Origin: Papaver somniferum
Lineage: Eukaryota; Streptophyta; Magnoliopsida; Ranunculales; Papaveraceae
Assembly (NCBI RefSeq): GCF_003573695.1
Contig: NC_039358.1
Location: 193,230,418 to 193,294,417, forward strand
Direction: 5' to 3'
Length of the DNA: 64,000 nt
The position numbers were made by a program, and so were the translations under genes. The notes under the pieces are model-generated. The model was not told the origin of the DNA. It did no database searches and was given only the letters and a program-made list of their open reading frames with translations. Shown one piece after another: positions 34,441 to 43,992 of the stretch. Numbering within the stretch: position 1 is the stretch's first letter; each line of letters opens with the position of its first letter.

Positions 34441-35510
34441 CTGTGCTTAGGTAGAATTTTTTTTTTAGGTTTATTATTTTTTTTCCTTTTTACGTTTCTT
34501 TTTGTCTTTGATTTGCAGGTTCGAAGTGGAGTACTAAGGACCTTGGAAGGAAAAGCTTAAAGCGAAAGGAGCGAAAGAGGAATTTTTTTTTTGTTTTATA
34601 TATAGAAAAGAGAGAAAAAAAAAGAGAGAGATTTTTATATTTTTTTTTTAGGTTATTTTTCTTTTTCTTTTGTACTTTACTTTATTTGGACTTTGGACTG
34701 GACTCTTGGACTTTATTATTATTATTTTTTTAAACCCTACGGAAGGGTAGTTAAATACAAATTGTGTGCAAGGAAGGACGGTGATTACAATATCACCTCG
34801 GCCCCTCGGGTTCGCACAAGGCATAGGAGTCGTGGCCCGAGTCGACGACAACGGTTCATCCCCCGTCTGGTACGGGAGGTAAGTCCAATCAAAACACTCG
34901 CGAATCTCCTGTAAGCGAGTTACTGTATTCCTTAAGGTGATCATTGATAGAGGACGAATTTGGACTGTCTTTATTTTCCTAGTAAAGGGCAAGGCCTGGC
35001 CTAAACAAGATAAGGGTTCGGATTTCATCACCGCTACCTTCTTGCCCGCTTTAGGATAACAAAACCTAACGCGAACCCAAGCTTTAAAATCTGATTAGAA
35101 AGAGACCTATAGGGTATCGAGCTTGTTAGGAAAAATTTTCGAAGGATATTGGTTATTCTTTTAGCATACTTCGAAGTTCATGACGGTTTCTGTGAGTTGA
35201 ATGCGTGACTGCACCGCCTTGTACTGCGGTGAGGCCTTGGGTATCAAAGCTCCACTAAGCTTCCCTCGCCTTGATTCAACTTACTTTGACTCGGATTGAT
35301 TCCAGAGGGGTTTGCTTCAATTGTAACGAATTACCTTTCGAGATATAGAAGCTAGTCTAGAAACAATCTAAGTGAGCCATCATGCTTTTTGTTTTCTAGA
35401 AATCTCTAGGTTTGCTGTGGTAAAGTCGAGTCATCCTGCTGTGTGATTGCTAGAACCTTCCTGTTAGGATTTTTATTTCTTTTTGATTTTTTTAGTGTAT
35501 TCCCGATTTT
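34441..35510 (+). other. Untranslated leader of the Athila-like element
   Basis: A long non-coding leader with T-rich and AG-rich low-complexity runs (34450-34720). Long leaders are normal for Athila. I see no gene; open frames here are short. Confidence 0.6.
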
Positions 35511-35693
35511 GTTAATAGGGCTTGGAAAAGAGATACTCTAGGTCGTCTGATTAGTGATAAACCTAGTAGTTCTTCTTGTGGAGGCGGGGAGCTCGAAGAC
35601 TCTTATGTAGAGAGCCCTGTTTTTGGAAACTTCAGTTTTGAGAATCTGTGTCTTTGTGAAGAAATTTCTCCTAGTCCTTTGGTAGTGCCAGAA

Positions 35694-36475
35694 ATGGCAA
35701 CTTTAAAAGCTTTATTGAACCCAACTAGGACCTCCCGTCCGTCTTGTATCAAGTTAGCTGAAACCGAGGCAAATTATGAACTCAAACCTGGGACTTTACA
35801 GATGCTCCCAACCTTTTTAGGAAAAGAGAATGAGAACCCCTATTTTCATGTTAGGGAATTTGAGGAAGTATGTAATACTCTGAAAATTAAAAACCTTAGT
35901 GATGATGCACTGAAACTTAGGTTATTCCTCTTTTCCTTAAAAGATAAAGCCAAATCTTGGCTGTATAGTTTGGATTCTGAGTCAATTGAAACCTATGAAC
36001 AACTTACATCTGCCTTTATACATAAGTTTTTCCCAAGGCACAAAACATCGTCTATTAGGACACAAATTTGTACTTTTGCTCAACAAGAGGGAGAATCTTT
36101 ATATAGGTATTTAGAAAGGTTCAATGACTTAATTTCTCAATGTCCTCATCATGGTTTAGAGAAGGTTAGGTTAGTTCAGATCCTCTACGAGGGTTTAGAC
36201 TATTCAACAACGACCATGGTTGAGTCCTTATGCACATGTGGGTTTGAGAATAAAACTGTTGATGAGGCGATGACATTTTTGAATGAAATCTCCAATAAGA
36301 CCCAACAATGGGAAAATAATAGGGAACCCCGGAAAACAATTCTTCTAAGTAGAGGAAATGTCAATAGGGTAGAAGGATCCTATGAGTCAGATGCTAAAAT
36401 AGAAACCATAGCCAAAAGGTTAGATTCGTTGGAATTAGGTCATTCTAGTGGTACTAGTGGTAGAATAGAGCCTTT
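35694..36475 (+). CDS. gag: Athila-type Gag, capsid part (frame broken at 3' end)
   Basis: ATG at 35694 (the frame is open back to 35511 without an ATG) starts MATLKALLNPTRTSRPSCIK. The retrotransposon gag core follows: PTFLGKENENPYFHVREFEE, LRLFLFSLKDKAKSWLYSLD, IHKFFPRHKTSSIRTQICTF, QQEGESLYRYLERFNDLI. This assembles the virus-like particle that packages the element RNA. Near 36470 (gagcctttttgga) the frame shifts by one; the continuing gag frame is 36476 onward. Without correction this frame ends at 36689 in a non-homologous tail. The shift is probably a point mutation at the T run; programmed slippage is possible but unproven. Confidence 0.88.
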
Positions 36476-38281
36476 TTGGAAGACCATACTGTTGAAGAGC
36501 AAGCCAATGCTCTTTATAACAACACTAGATTCGATAACCGTCAGAAGTTTGACCCTTATTCAGAAACCTATAACCCTGGCTGGAGAAACCATCCCAACCT
36601 TTCTTGGTCTAAGGGTCAGAATCAAAGTCAGTCTAGTAACTCTCAAGCTCCCCCAGGTTTTGGCTATCCTAAGAATCCTTCAGCCCTAGCACAGTTTCAG
36701 AACCCTTCGGATAAGAAGATTATGAGTTTAGAAGAGTCTCTTGCTTTGTTAACTCGTAACACTATGGGGTTTCAGCAATCTGTTGCTCAAGATATAGAAG
36801 AAAATAAGAGAATAGGTCAGGCTAACTCTCAGGCTATTTCCGAGTTGAAAACCCAGGTTAGTCATATAAATGAATCTTTGAGGGAAAAAGGTAAGTTTCC
36901 TAGTCAAACTCAACCCAATCCTAAAGCAGAGAAATCGTACAATCATGTGAACTCTATTACAACCCTTAGGAGTGGAAAGAAAGTTGACAATAAGGTTGCC
37001 ATGCCTGATAGTGAACATGCTGTAGTTCACCCTTATGAGCCAGAAAATGAGGAGACTGATAGAGTCTCCAAAGAGACCAATGAGGGTCCTGATGAGCCCG
37101 GATTTGTTCCCAGAGCCCCGTTCCCCCAGCTGCTAGTTCCGACTAAGAGGGAGTCCAACTTTAACGATATATTGGAGGTTTTTAAGCAGGTTAATATCAA
37201 CCTTCCAATATTAGATGCAATTAGGCAGATTCCCTCTTATGCCAAGTTCCTTAAGGACTTGTGTACGCGAAAGCGTAAGCTCAGTGTCCAGAAGAAAGCC
37301 TTCATAGCTAGTCATGTGAGTTCTATTATTCAGAACACCACTACTCCTAAGTATAAAGACCCAGGGTCCCCTACCATTGCTTGTACAATAGGTAAGTACC
37401 ATGTTGAGAAAGCGTTGCTTGACTTAGGAGCCAGTGTGAACTTACTGCCATACCATGTGTACCTTAAGCTAGGACTTGGTGAGATGAAACCTACACAGAT
37501 GACACTTCAGTTAGCTGATAGGTCCGTTAAAATTCCTCGTGGTGTGATCGAGGATGTTCTCATAGAGGTCGACAAGTTTATATATCCGGTGGATTTTGTT
37601 ATCCTAGATACCCAACCTATCCCTGACCCAGAGAACCAAATACCAGTGATTTTAGGTCGCCCGTTTTTAGCGACATCCAATGCGATCATTAACTTTCGAA
37701 ATGGTATTATGAATTTGTCTTTTGGTAATATGACTATTGAGATGAACATTTTTAATATTAGTAAGCTACCCTCTGAGCTAGATGACACGTGCATTGAAGA
37801 GGTCAACATGATAGGAACCTTAGTTCCGAAGTATGTACCAAACACCGAATCGGAAGATCCATTAGAGAGTTGTCTAGCCCGTTTTAGCATGGATTTCGAC
37901 GATGATAGCAACATTGAACAAGTAAATGCTCTGTTGGATTCTATTCCTATGTTAGATACCGATAGATGGAAATCTAGGATTGAACCATTACTAGCTACCG
38001 AATCTACCTTAAGCCCTTATTTCGAAGAGCCTAAATATCCTCCTAAGTTTGACCCCAATTATGCATTTGTAGGCCCATCTGAGATTTTGCCTATAACTTC
38101 CGATTTGGATGGTGATCATGAGATTAGGCCAGTAACCGTGCTTCAACACAATAAGGAAACTCTATGGATGACCATAGAGGATATGAAACATATAAGTCCT
38201 ATATCTAGTATACCTCAAAAGAATTTAGAGGATGAACCACCTGATTATAACTCAGAGAAAGCAATTGACCTTTTTCAGTAA
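36476..38281 (+). CDS. Athila-type Gag C-terminus plus aspartic protease
   Basis: It resumes gag at EDHTVEEQANALYNNTRF, then ETYNPGWRNHPNLSWSKGQN and the Gln/Pro-rich APPGFGYP stretch, a coiled segment (about residues 80-150) and a retropepsin domain around residues 300-440 (ACTIGKYHVEKALLDLGASV, IPVILGRPFLATSNAIINF). The catalytic triplet reads D-L-G, as in many Athila proteases, not D-S/T-G. The frame (601 aa in all) has no own ATG at the start, so it depends on the upstream frame. It ends at 38281; the same frame reopens at once after that stop to 38710. Confidence 0.88.
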   Translation: MEDHTVEEQANALYNNTRFDNRQKFDPYSETYNPGWRNHPNLSWSKGQNQSQSSNSQAPPGFGYPKNPSALAQFQNPSDKKIMSLEESLALLTRNTMGFQQSVAQDIEENKRIGQANSQAISELKTQVSHINESLREKGKFPSQTQPNPKAEKSYNHVNSITTLRSGKKVDNKVAMPDSEHAVVHPYEPENEETDRVSKETNEGPDEPGFVPRAPFPQLLVPTKRESNFNDILEVFKQVNINLPILDAIRQIPSYAKFLKDLCTRKRKLSVQKKAFIASHVSSIIQNTTTPKYKDPGSPTIACTIGKYHVEKALLDLGASVNLLPYHVYLKLGLGEMKPTQMTLQLADRSVKIPRGVIEDVLIEVDKFIYPVDFVILDTQPIPDPENQIPVILGRPFLATSNAIINFRNGIMNLSFGNMTIEMNIFNISKLPSELDDTCIEEVNMIGTLVPKYVPNTESEDPLESCLARFSMDFDDDSNIEQVNALLDSIPMLDTDRWKSRIEPLLATESTLSPYFEEPKYPPKFDPNYAFVGPSEILPITSDLDGDHEIRPVTVLQHNKETLWMTIEDMKHISPISSIPQKNLEDEPPDYNSEKAIDLFQ

Positions 38282-38710
38282 CCGGATGGTCTAGAAATTA
38301 GGAATATTGTGACTAGTTTATCTAGGGACACCCAAAACCCTAAATTTGGGGGTAGAGATTGTCAATTATCCCCAGTAGAAGTCCCTAACTTGGGACTTAA
38401 GCCTAGTGCATCTGAGGTATCGCTTGAGTCTATTCAGACTCCACAACCTGATCCGCCTGATACTGTTCAGGAGGAAATCCATATATTAGAAACCCGTTTT
38501 TCGGATGAATCTATTTTTCAAGACACTCTTATGAAGCCCAACTGGAGGCTATGGATAGATCCGGTTGTCTTGCAAGAAACCTTAGATGAGGATGTGCTCC
38601 TTCTGTTCATTTTTCTGAGCCAGTGCAGTTGTCTCATATTGGTGTTAGATCTATTTTGTATTATGGACCCACAACTTTTTCGGCTATTGGTATATGACTT
38701 TGGAAGGTGA
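38282..38710 (+). pseudogene. In-frame continuation after the protease stop
   Basis: The frame of the protease continues beyond one stop for about 140 residues (VTSLSRDTQNPKFGGRDCQL; ending FRLLVYDFGR). Its last 45 residues are hydrophobic (EDVLLLFIFLSQCSCLILVL). No RT motif appears, so the long pol deletion lies about here. Confidence 0.5.
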
Positions 38711-40027
38711 AGATCCTTTTTGAGGTATTTGATGTCTGGCTGAAGACTTTAAACTTAGCACTTCTTGGGAGGTAACCTAATCTCACGCAACACGGTAATA
38801 TCTTTCCTCAACCCTTTTTGCTTCAAGTGGTAACAATTTCTCCTCGTTCATGTTGTTAATTTTATCATTGGAAACATTGAGGACAATGTTAGATTTAAGT
38901 TTGGGGGTATGGGAAAATCTTTTAGTTGCAATAAATAAAATCCAGAGCCTAGAAATTTATGCGTATTAAGAATAGCACTAACCAATCTAAGTGGATGGAA
39001 ACATTTTTGTTTTAGGAGTTGAGGAACCAATCTGACTAGATGGAAACATCTATAGAGTCTATTCATAAAAGCACAGAGCTCAGGTGTTAGAAATAACATG
39101 ATAGTTTCGCCATATCTCGTCGAGTCCTTTTCACTTTCTATTTTCAGTTTTCTTTTATTTCAAGTGATTTGGTGGGGCACACGATTCAAGTTGTTACCTT
39201 TGCTAGGGTGAAATAGAGTGACTGAGTTACCTTTTCGAAAAAAAAAAATTAGACCAGACCAGTAGACCAATCGGAATAAATACTAACACTTGGATAGCAA
39301 TATGTGTGTGTTCTCCCTGTCTCCGTCGCCTAAACAAGCGTGGAATGCAGGATCCACGGGAATTACCATGTAATCCGCTGACAAGAAACATGTGCTTGGG
39401 TCCACAAGGTCCAATCATGTTGTTAGTTCTTAAATAAATGTGTGTTTAATAAAGTCGACCACTGGTACCTTGTATATGTCAGTTGTGTTGACCTAGAGTT
39501 GGGATTATTGACCAATGGTTCCCTTGTATATGCCAGTGTGTTAATATTAGTCAGACCGGTATCTCAGTCATTTAGGTTAGGTTCACCTTGGCAGAGGCCT
39601 TCAGACAGATATGGGAAACACCGTTCACTTTTCAACCATCTACATTTTTCTTTTTCCATCTTCTTAATCTTTTCATGTGATTAGTCTGACTCCGAGTATG
39701 ATGTCCATCATGAAACTATCTTAGTAGAGCTCTGTCACTTATATGAATTTTAGTATGCTTGAGTGAAAACTCGTGTACAGTAATTGGAATTTCGCATCAG
39801 GGTACTTCCTCCTATAATTAATAAGTATGCCAACCAAGGAGGTTCTTTAGTGCTTTCCAAGATTTTGCGTAGATAGTTAGGGTCTGGAGTAAAGGTTTTG
39901 TGGGTACACCTCTGGTAAACCCTCCGGAGACAACACTCCGCCACTAGGGCCACCTAGGGGTTCAAATGATTTTCCTTTCTAGAATAAATTTGCTCGAGGA
40001 CTAGCAAATAATAAGTTTGGGGGTATT
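38711..40027 (+). other. Athila 3' non-coding region with two PPT-like boxes
   Basis: It begins with ctggctgaagactttaaact and cttcttgggaggtaaccta, landmarks commonly found after the last ORF of Athila elements. An internal PPT-like box agtttgggggtatgg lies at about 38898-38912, and the real polypurine tract aagtttgggggtat at 40013-40026, directly before the 3' LTR. The two share aagtttgggggtat. Confidence 0.65.
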
Positions 40028-41568
40028 TGATAGACGCATTTATGTGTCTATTTTCATCACTTTTGTGTATTTTGTTAGTACTCGTTTTCGTCCTTATTAT
40101 GGTGTTTTGTGTGTTTGCAGGTATTTTTTTGGAAATAAATAATTTTGGAAAAATCGGCTCGAAAAATTATGCGGAGCATCCCCGGAGGATATTTGTTATT
40201 CGGACTCTCTGCTTTGGATAAGGGGAACCCAATTGATAAGGGGTGACCACTTGCTTTTCGCACCCCTGAACTGGATAGGGGGAGGTCATCTTCTTTGTTT
40301 TAATTTGGTTTTGGAGGGAATACTTAATGCAGACGTTGTTGATTTTGGGTCGGATTGTTGGAGGGATTTCAGCGAGATTCAATCGCTAGAAACGGTTGGG
40401 CTGGGCCTGAATACACTAGACAGGGTATATGCAAGCGATTTGATCGGGTAACTTGGGCCAGAAATCCGAGTTTGGAAGTAAACAGGGTACCGAGATATTT
40501 TAGAAGATTATGTTAATTACGGAAGCTGTGTGAAGATTGGGAGAAGATATTTGGGAAGATATTCTCTCATGATATTATACGAACAATTTAAGACAATCCA
40601 GAGACACGTAGAAGAGTTAAACAGGGAAGAAAATCCCCTATCCTGCATGAAATACAAAGAAAATATTCCCGACGTTAATGGAGATTTCTGGGAGTTATTG
40701 TGAAGATTTGAAGGCATTAAACAGTATATAAAGGATCTTTGGGTCAGCTAGAGAAGTTGAGAGACAGAATTGGGAGAGGTTCAGATCACTACAGAACAAG
40801 AAAATTGAAGTTGCAGAGATTCTGGTTCTGCTGCTGCTGCTGCTCGAGGAGGAAGAAGAAGAGGAAGAACAGACTACCAAAGGCAGTCGTTTACCAACAA
40901 AGACAACGACTGTCGCTCTTGGGTCATAGTTTTTCAACGACAACAGCACTTTATCTCTATCGTTGATTCTGGACGCCTTCTGTGGGTCGCAGAATCCTGT
41001 TTTATATCATTTTCTTGTCTTTCTCTTCATTGTAAAACACTTTTGAGCATCAATGAAATATTTTGAGAGGTTTTCCAACATGATGAGCGGCTAAAATACC
41101 TGGTGATTGAGGCAATGGAGGATCTATTCACTCATGTTTGATTGGTAATATTTTTATTTATAATTTCGTTAATTATTTATTTTATTTAATTCACTTGGAT
41201 AAAAATATAAAAAAAGGGATAAAATGGTTTTCTTAATTATTTGTGAATCAGTTTGATGTTTTATGCTTAGAATATATTCTTTGATAAATCATGCTTAAGG
41301 ATTACAACTTAATATTTGGACACCTTTTAAATTAAAAAGTGATTTAATAAGAAAAAGAGCTTAATAATAATTTCTGAAATATTATTTGTAACCAATCAAC
41401 TTGAAGTAATAGTGAATCCTGAGCCTTCATCTTTCTAAAATCTTGACATTACTATTAATTTCCTTCATTTATTTATTTGTTTAAATCTTAAAAAAAAGAG
41501 TTACCTTCACAAGCTCGAAAAGAACCCAGTTTTCACCACTATCTACAACAACATTTGAAAATACACCA
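40028..41568 (+). repeat. 3' LTR of the Athila-like element (1,541 bp)
   Basis: It has the same length and ends as 32875-34415, with scattered substitutions (for example ctctt/cactt and tattctttt/tactcgttt near the start). A TATA box lies at 40725-40733. Confidence 0.95.
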
Positions 41569-41817
41569 CGGACGCAAACACACATATCCCATAACAATAT
41601 TGCAATATATAAAACCATAAAGATTAATATTGCAAAATCATCTTCCAGACAATTTAGAATTTAAACCAATAAATCTAAAAACACGAAGATGAAAACGTTG
41701 GACATAGCTATGTGTAAACACAATAATGGCTATTCCAACCTCTACTTATTCTTCTTAACAAAAAAAAAAGATTTACTAGATACACAAACTCCTATAGAGA
41801 ACATGATCTGAAAAACA

Positions 41818-42180
41818 CTAGATCTGGTTAGCAACTAGAGATTGAACATAGACGAGCTCATCAGATGCTTTCTTCAGTTCGTTTTTCAAAAATTCAAGAT
41901 TCCTTGTTGCAATTACGAGTTGTTCACGTACAACTTCAAAATCTTGAAGAAGATTTCCTACCAGTTGTGATGATATTTGAACTGGTAGTTTGTTTTCATG
42001 ACCAATGGCATGAAGGCATGTTATGAAAACAAGATTCTTATGAAACTCGATAGTCTTCCCTTTCTTGACTTCATCATATTCGCTTCCTCCATTCATTGTG
42101 CACAACAAATTGGTAAAGCCCTTTGACCTTTCAGAACAGTGTAACATGGGATGACACCCAAGTATATAAATATGTTCCAT
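41818..42180 (-). CDS. Small helical ORF after gag in the reverse Sirevirus-like element
   Basis: This 120-residue frame starts at ATG 42180 and is intact. The N-terminal half is mixed (MEHIYILGCHPMLHCSERSK); the C-terminal half is rich in Leu/Val/Lys/Glu with heptad-like spacing (LEFLKNELKKASDELVYVQS), so it probably forms a coiled coil. It lies where pol would begin. I recognise no family. The forward sister element has an ORF of nearly equal size in the same relative place (54041-54397), also helical, but I cannot show homology by eye. Confidence 0.4.
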   Translation of the reverse strand: MEHIYILGCHPMLHCSERSKGFTNLLCTMNGGSEYDEVKKGKTIEFHKNLVFITCLHAIGHENKLPVQISSQLVGNLLQDFEVVREQLVIATRNLEFLKNELKKASDELVYVQSLVANQI

Positions 42181-42773
42181 GGAAAACCCTAGGAAACTTG
42201 TACACGTTCGTGTGGGTCATGAGTTCGTGCACTGGCGGTCACGACCTTAAGATGTGACAAAAAAAAAGAATGGAGTTCGAAGGTCATGACAAATAGTTGA
42301 GAACCAACTATTTGGAGGAAGTACATACAAAAAAAAAATCTCAAAGACAAAAGATCATAATCATCTACAAGAGAGAAACTGGAGCAAAGCTCAACAGAAT
42401 TCAAAGATCAAAAAAGAATAAGAAGAGAAAAAATACAACCCCGACAACACTTCTCAAGACACACTTCTTGAGAACAATGAGCATCCTTCTTAAATTAAAA
42501 GAGGGATGCTGTGTTTGGCAGTCATGGTGTATTAGGATGAGCATTTTGCTCATTAATTTTGACTTCTTCTTTTTCTCCTTCAGAAGGATTTAAAGACAAA
42601 TAACATGACATACTTGAAGGAGTTTTATTAAGAGAGGAACTAGGATTACCTGAGTCAATCGCTTTCCGTGATTTTTTGATGCCCCGTTTGAGTCTTTTTA
42701 TGCTTTCCTTTAGTTCTGAGACTCGATTATTGATATGTAAGCAATCTGGGGCTGAATTATTGGAATTGCGGCC

Positions 42774-43928
42774 TTATCCAGGGAGAGACAAGAACCTTGA
42801 CTTTTCTTTCTTTCTCCTATGTCTTTTCTTCTTTTCAGAGTTATTTAAGAAGTTAGTTACTTCTTGACCATTCTTCCTTCTACCAATTTTTGTTTCAAAA
42901 GCACAATTAAGAAAAGACTTATCATAGTAGTTTTCTTGATTGTCGAAAGTGCCTTTTACTCCAATAATGTAAGAGAGCGGTTTGATAACTTCTTTAGACA
43001 TCCATGCAAGCATGTTGTGAAGTTTTTCATTCCTTAAACGAAACCGACATCTTCGCTCAGAATGTCCTTTCTTTCCGCAGAAATAGCAGTTAAAGGATTT
43101 ATTCTTAACCATTCTCGTGTGAGTAGATTTTGAAGAACTAGACTCCTTGTTTTTAGGTGCATTACCAGCTGCGGAAGTTTTTTCACATGAAGAATTTTCA
43201 ATAGCCTTAACAAAGTTGATCTTACTAGTTTTTGGAGCGTCTATTCCTTTATAGCCCAGACCACATGTATCACGATGTTCTTTACATGCTCCAATCATAG
43301 AAGACAATTTTGTAGATCTAGAATTGAATCTTCTCAGACTCTCTTCAAGTGATTTCACTTTATCAAGAGCAGCTATAAGGTCAGTTTCCAAGAATTTGTT
43401 TTTGGCAAGAAGACTAAGTTCTTTGTCATCAAAACATTTTTATTGAGCTTCATATCTTGCTTCAGATTCTGCAAGTTTCTCTTCCAACAAGAATTATTTT
43501 TGATAAAGATTATCACATTCAAGTGACTTCATACGTAGGTTTTCCTCAGAATCCTTGAGGATCGATTCGTTAGAACGATTCGAAAAATAAACACCTGCGT
43601 AACATCTTCTCAACTTCTTGTTTTCTCGACAGAGAGGAGTCAGAAGAGGTGAGACATGAGAAGTTGTAATTTTCTTCATATTCCACGAATCCATAAACTT
43701 AACATACTCTGAGACTTCCTCATCAACATCTCTATCAATATCTGAATCACCTTCATCAGAAAGTTCATCCAACTGTTCTTCTAGGAGGGTTTCCCAATCA
43801 ACAGTTTTTACATCAAGAGGATGTTTAGATATTGACTTAGATGTGACAATTCTCTCAGGTGAATCCAAGCTTTTAGAAACATCTGGTAATTTCTGAACTA
43901 GTACGTTATTAGAGATAGATTCGTCCAT
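42774..43928 (-). pseudogene. Sirevirus-like Gag (coiled coil and CCHC knuckle), two in-frame stops
   Basis: The start MDESISNN (ATG 43928) is chosen because the sister copy starts at the same residue (59132). An acidic segment follows (LLEEQLDELSDEGDSDIDRD), then a basic helix (PLCRENKKLRRCYAGVYFSN), coiled coil, the block KLSSMIGACKEHRDTCGLGY, the zinc knuckle CYFCGKKGHSERRC and RFRLRNEKLHNMLAWMSKEV. All share one frame, broken by TAA codons after NLYQK and after ARYEAQ. The usual copia capsid core (UBN2-like) is missing from the front. The C-terminus is Lys/Arg-rich and ends at 42774. Confidence 0.8.
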
Positions 43929-43978
43929 AATCAGATCGCTACAAATACAGACTTGTAAGGTCTTGAACGTGTTTTCCA

Positions 43979-43990
43979 TCTCTAATACCA
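43979..43990 (-). promoter_or_regulatory. Primer-binding site (initiator-Met tRNA type)
   Basis: On minus TGGTATTAGAGA follows the LTR end CA after two bases. It matches TGGTATCAGAGC, found intact in the sister element at 59070-59081, at 10 of 12 positions. Confidence 0.75.
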
Positions 43991-43992
43991 AT

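Larger units (their letters stand above)
32875..41568 (+). mobile_element. Athila-like Ty3-gypsy element with gag-protease only, 8,694 bp, TSD CGGAC
   Basis: Two 1,541-bp LTRs (32875-34415 and 40028-41568) have TGATAGACGC...ATACACCA ends and exact target duplications CGGAC (32870-32874 and 41569-41573). The interior has a tRNA-Asp-type primer site, gag and protease, then the typical Athila 3' non-coding region, with RT, RNase H and integrase missing. This matches the 'TR-GAG' class of non-autonomous elements. It inserted into the interior of the reverse Sirevirus element. By eye the LTRs differ at roughly 2-3% of positions, so this is a fairly young insertion. Confidence 0.92.

Noticed and set aside
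34648..35031. 127-aa minus-strand open frame in the Athila leader
   Set aside because: Low-complexity leader sequence read backwards; basic C-terminus from an AT-rich run; no motif.
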